From NCBI GenBank assembly GCA_050258415.1, contig JBLMYS010000344.1, positions 1 through 7,320 on the forward strand: DNA of 7,320 bases, written 5' to 3'. The stretch comes from JAAXKN01 sp050258415. Its GTDB lineage: Bacteria > Bacteroidota > Ignavibacteria > Ignavibacteriales > SURF-24. Positions 6,295 to 7,320 of the stretch are shown in pieces. The notes below the pieces were generated by a model. That model was not told the DNA's origin. It saw only the letters and a program-made list of their open reading frames with translations, and did no database searches. The position numbers were made by a program, and so were the translations under genes. Positions within the stretch are counted from its first letter, which is position 1. Each line of letters begins with the position of its first letter.

Positions 6295-6335
6295 GGGCCT
6301 TATCCTCTTCTGTGGGGGATAAGGCCCTTTTTTTT
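6295..6335 (+). terminator. Rho-independent terminator after the propeller gene
   Basis: GGGCCTTATCC (6295-6305) pairs perfectly with GGATAAGGCCC (6317-6327), 11 bp. Three further inner pairs, two of them G-T, leave a 5-nt loop, and eight T residues follow (6328-6335). It lies 22 nt after the stop at 6272 and is strong in the plus direction. Read from the minus strand, the same hairpin is followed by GGAAATTAAAG with no T-run, so it would be at best a weak terminator for the convergent small gene. Confidence 0.95.
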
Positions 6336-6357
6336 AGACCCGCTCTATTTGGTGTTG

Positions 6358-6585
6358 TTATTCAATTTCAGAAACACTGTTCTGTACGGTCTGTAGATTT
6401 TTCATCAGATCCTGCATTCTGCCCTTAAGCGAGGCAAGCTCGCTTGCGAGATCCTCTTTATCGAATGACTGAAGACCCCGTTCGATGATTTTCTGTTTTG
6501 TAATGCTGAGAGAAGAAAGTGATGCGGCAATATTCAGATAATGCTGTGTTAACCTCTCAAGTTCTCTTAATATCTCCTTTTCCAA
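6358..6585 (-). CDS. Small helical, probably coiled-coil hypothetical protein (75 aa, TTG start)
   Basis: I do not recognise this protein. It has 75 residues, starting (M)EKEILRELERLTQHYLNIAA and ending TVQNSVSEIE. It is rich in Glu, Lys, Leu, Ser and Gln and has no cysteine, tryptophan or proline, with no signal peptide or membrane segment. Two amphipathic helices are plausible, about 2-36 and 43-73, split by a GLQSFDKED turn, which suggests a helical hairpin or a coiled-coil oligomer in the cytoplasm. The start is TTG at 6585-6583. There is no ATG near the 5' end, but an exact AAGGAG site lies 7 nt upstream, which is strong evidence of translation. The gene converges on the propeller gene and diverges from the heptose kinase gene. 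Its stop is TAA at 6360-6358. Confidence 0.72.
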   Translation of the reverse strand: MEKEILRELERLTQHYLNIAASLSSLSITKQKIIERGLQSFDKEDLASELASLKGRMQDLMKNLQTVQNSVSEIE

Positions 6586-6592
6586 TTTGGCA

Positions 6593-6598
6593 CTCCTT
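6593..6598 (-). promoter_or_regulatory. Shine-Dalgarno site AAGGAG deciding a TTG start
   Basis: On the minus strand, AAGGAG is followed by the 7-nt spacer TGCCAAA and then TTG (6585-6583). It is the best anti-Shine-Dalgarno match in the window. It is the main reason to accept both the small gene and its non-ATG start. Confidence 0.75.
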
Positions 6599-6815
6599 GA
6601 GTCTTTCGTAACTAATTATTTGATACAATTATTTATGTTCGGAATTACCGTCATACCAAAATAAGCACCTTTTCTGATACTCACAAAGAATTAATTACAT
6701 TTGACTGTAAAAGCCTAAAAACAAGGGCAAATCCTTTAAATTTTACGGTTTATTTAAAAAATTATGAATATTTTTATGGTTGGATTTTTGTATGAAATCC
6801 TGAGGAAAGATGTTC

Positions 6816-6831
6816 GGCAGGCTTCCCTGCC
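6816..6831. repeat. GC-rich inverted repeat (GGCAGG / CCTGCC) upstream of the heptose kinase gene
   Basis: GGCAGG (6816-6821) and CCTGCC (6826-6831) pair perfectly around a CTTC tetraloop, inside otherwise AT-rich DNA. No T-run follows on either strand, so it is not a standard terminator. Its contrast in composition with the surroundings would suit a dispersed palindromic element or a structured 5' leader of the next gene. Confidence 0.5.
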
Positions 6832-6888
6832 TGAATTGATTTCTGTCAAAAACCGGACAAGATAAATTAAACTGATATTATAAATTTC

Positions 6889-6892
6889 GAGG
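6889..6892 (+). promoter_or_regulatory. Ribosome-binding site for the heptose kinase gene
   Basis: GAGG, within CGAGGAAGT, lies 4 nt before the ATG at 6897. The spacing is rather short, but the purine-rich run stands out from the AT-rich leader and supports this start. Confidence 0.5.
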
Positions 6893-6896
6893 AAGT

Positions 6897-7320
6897 ATGG
6901 TAAAGTTTTCTAAAGAAAGACTTGAAGAGCTAAAGAATAATTTTAAGGGCAAAAGGATTGCGATTATTGGCGATATGATGCTGGACTGTTACTTCTGGGG
7001 TGACGTAAAAAGAATATCTCCTGAGGCACCGGTACCTGTAATTGAAATTGACAACGAATTCTACCGCTTCGGCGGAGCGGCTAACGTAGCCCTGAATATA
7101 CAAAAACTGGGGGGCATCCCGCTGCCTGTTGGAATAATTGGGTATGATAACCACGGATCAATATTCACATCCCTCATGGAAGAGGCTGGCATTGAGGCCA
7201 AAGGAATTATAATAGACGACACAAGGCCCACAACGGCCAAGACAAGAGTTATAGCACAAAACCAGCATATCGTAAGAATTGACCATGAATGCAAGGATTA
7301 TATTGGAAAGGAAACTGAAG
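6897..7320 (+). CDS. D-glycero-beta-D-manno-heptose-7-phosphate kinase (RfaE1/HldE N-terminal domain, PfkB family), 5' part
   Basis: The first 141 codons are present and the frame is still open at the window end. The protein begins MVKFSKERLEELKNNFKGKR. It then shows the signatures of the RfaE1 (HldE N-terminal, HldA) sugar kinases: GDMMLDCYFWGDVKRISPEA (26-45), PVPVIEI, and the PfkB motif FGGAANVALNIQKLGG (58-73), followed by VGIIGYDNHG (78-87) and TRPTTAKTRVIAQNQHIVRI (109-128). Known role: ATP-dependent phosphorylation of heptose-7-phosphate to the 1,7-bisphosphate, on the way to ADP-heptose for the lipopolysaccharide inner core. Whether an adenylyltransferase domain is fused downstream (HldE) or encoded separately (HldA/HldC) cannot be seen, so no symbol is given. 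It starts a new transcription unit, separated from the lipid A operon by a terminator, but serves the same envelope polymer. Confidence 0.93.
   Translation, partial: MVKFSKERLEELKNNFKGKRIAIIGDMMLDCYFWGDVKRISPEAPVPVIEIDNEFYRFGGAANVALNIQKLGGIPLPVGIIGYDNHGSIFTSLMEEAGIEAKGIIIDDTRPTTAKTRVIAQNQHIVRIDHECKDYIGKETE

Larger units (their letters stand above)
6599..6896. other. Divergent AT-rich intergenic region with weak promoter candidates
   Basis: This roughly 300-bp stretch separates the minus-strand 75-aa gene from the plus-strand heptose kinase gene and should hold both promoters. On the plus strand TACATTTG (6696-6703) matches the Bacteroidota -7 consensus TAnnTTTG exactly, with TCTG 19 bp upstream (6673-6676) as a poor -33 element. 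On the minus strand TTGTGA (6686-6681) and TATTTT (6663-6658), 17 bp apart, each match 4 of 6 sigma-70 bases. Closer to the kinase gene, CGGACA (6854-6859) and TATTAT (6876-6881) are 16 bp apart. None is convincing alone. A GC-rich hairpin lies at 6816-6831. I see no recognisable gene; a 29-codon frame at 6776-6865 lacks a ribosome-binding site. Confidence 0.4.

Noticed and set aside
6295..6327. Use of the same hairpin as a terminator for the minus-strand small gene
   Set aside because: On the minus strand it is followed by GGAAATTAAAG with no T-run, so only plus-strand termination is well supported.
6881..6888. TAAATTTC as a -7 promoter element for the heptose kinase gene
   Set aside because: It differs from TAnnTTTG in the last base and sits so close to the ATG that the transcript would lack the GAGG ribosome-binding site.

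Overview
The window is chromosomal DNA from a Gram-negative bacterium, most likely of the Bacteroidota/Chlorobiota/Ignavibacteriota (FCB) group. The evidence is a fused LpxC-FabZ protein, the gene order skp(ompH)-lpxD-lpxC/fabZ-lpxA, and a secreted protein built from WxG propeller repeats like those of two-component-regulator propellers. Ignavibacteria-like is my best guess: mid-range G+C, AT-rich spacers, and clear Shine-Dalgarno sites on some genes. The sequence alone does not prove a genus.

Positions 1-5098 read as one tightly packed plus-strand operon. It holds the 3' end of an OmpH/Skp periplasmic chaperone gene, then lpxD, the lpxC-fabZ fusion and lpxA (early lipid A synthesis), a LipM/LplA-type octanoyl/lipoyl transferase gene, and panB (pantothenate synthesis). 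Junctions are 6 nt (skp/lpxD), a 1-nt TAATG overlap (lpxD/lpxC), and two 4-nt ATGA overlaps (lpxA/lipM-like, lipM-like/panB). The only real gap is 33-66 nt before lpxA and holds a small hairpin. Most products use, or help make, acyl carrier protein thioesters: LpxA and LpxD take hydroxyacyl-ACP, FabZ competes for the same substrate, the LipM-like enzyme would use octanoyl-ACP, and PanB starts the route to the ACP prosthetic group.

Positions 5099-5180 hold an unusual degenerate heptamer array (TTTTAAG/TGTTAAA/TTTTGAG) with a 21-bp higher-order period. It is followed by a gene for an exported protein with seven WxG repeats, probably a seven-bladed beta-propeller, and then a strong rho-independent terminator.

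On the minus strand, 6358-6585 encodes a 75-residue helical, probably coiled-coil protein of unknown function. Its TTG start is supported by an exact AAGGAG site. A roughly 300-bp AT-rich divergent intergenic region follows, with a GC-rich hairpin and only weak promoter candidates. At 6897 the 5' part of a PfkB-family heptose-7-phosphate kinase gene (rfaE1/hldE/hldA type) begins and runs off the end. It returns to the lipopolysaccharide theme, now for the inner-core heptose.

I found no CRISPR array, insertion sequence, tRNA or rRNA. Most of the window is conserved envelope and cofactor metabolism. The less-explained parts are the heptamer array, the 75-residue protein, the propeller protein and the hairpin element upstream of the heptose kinase.
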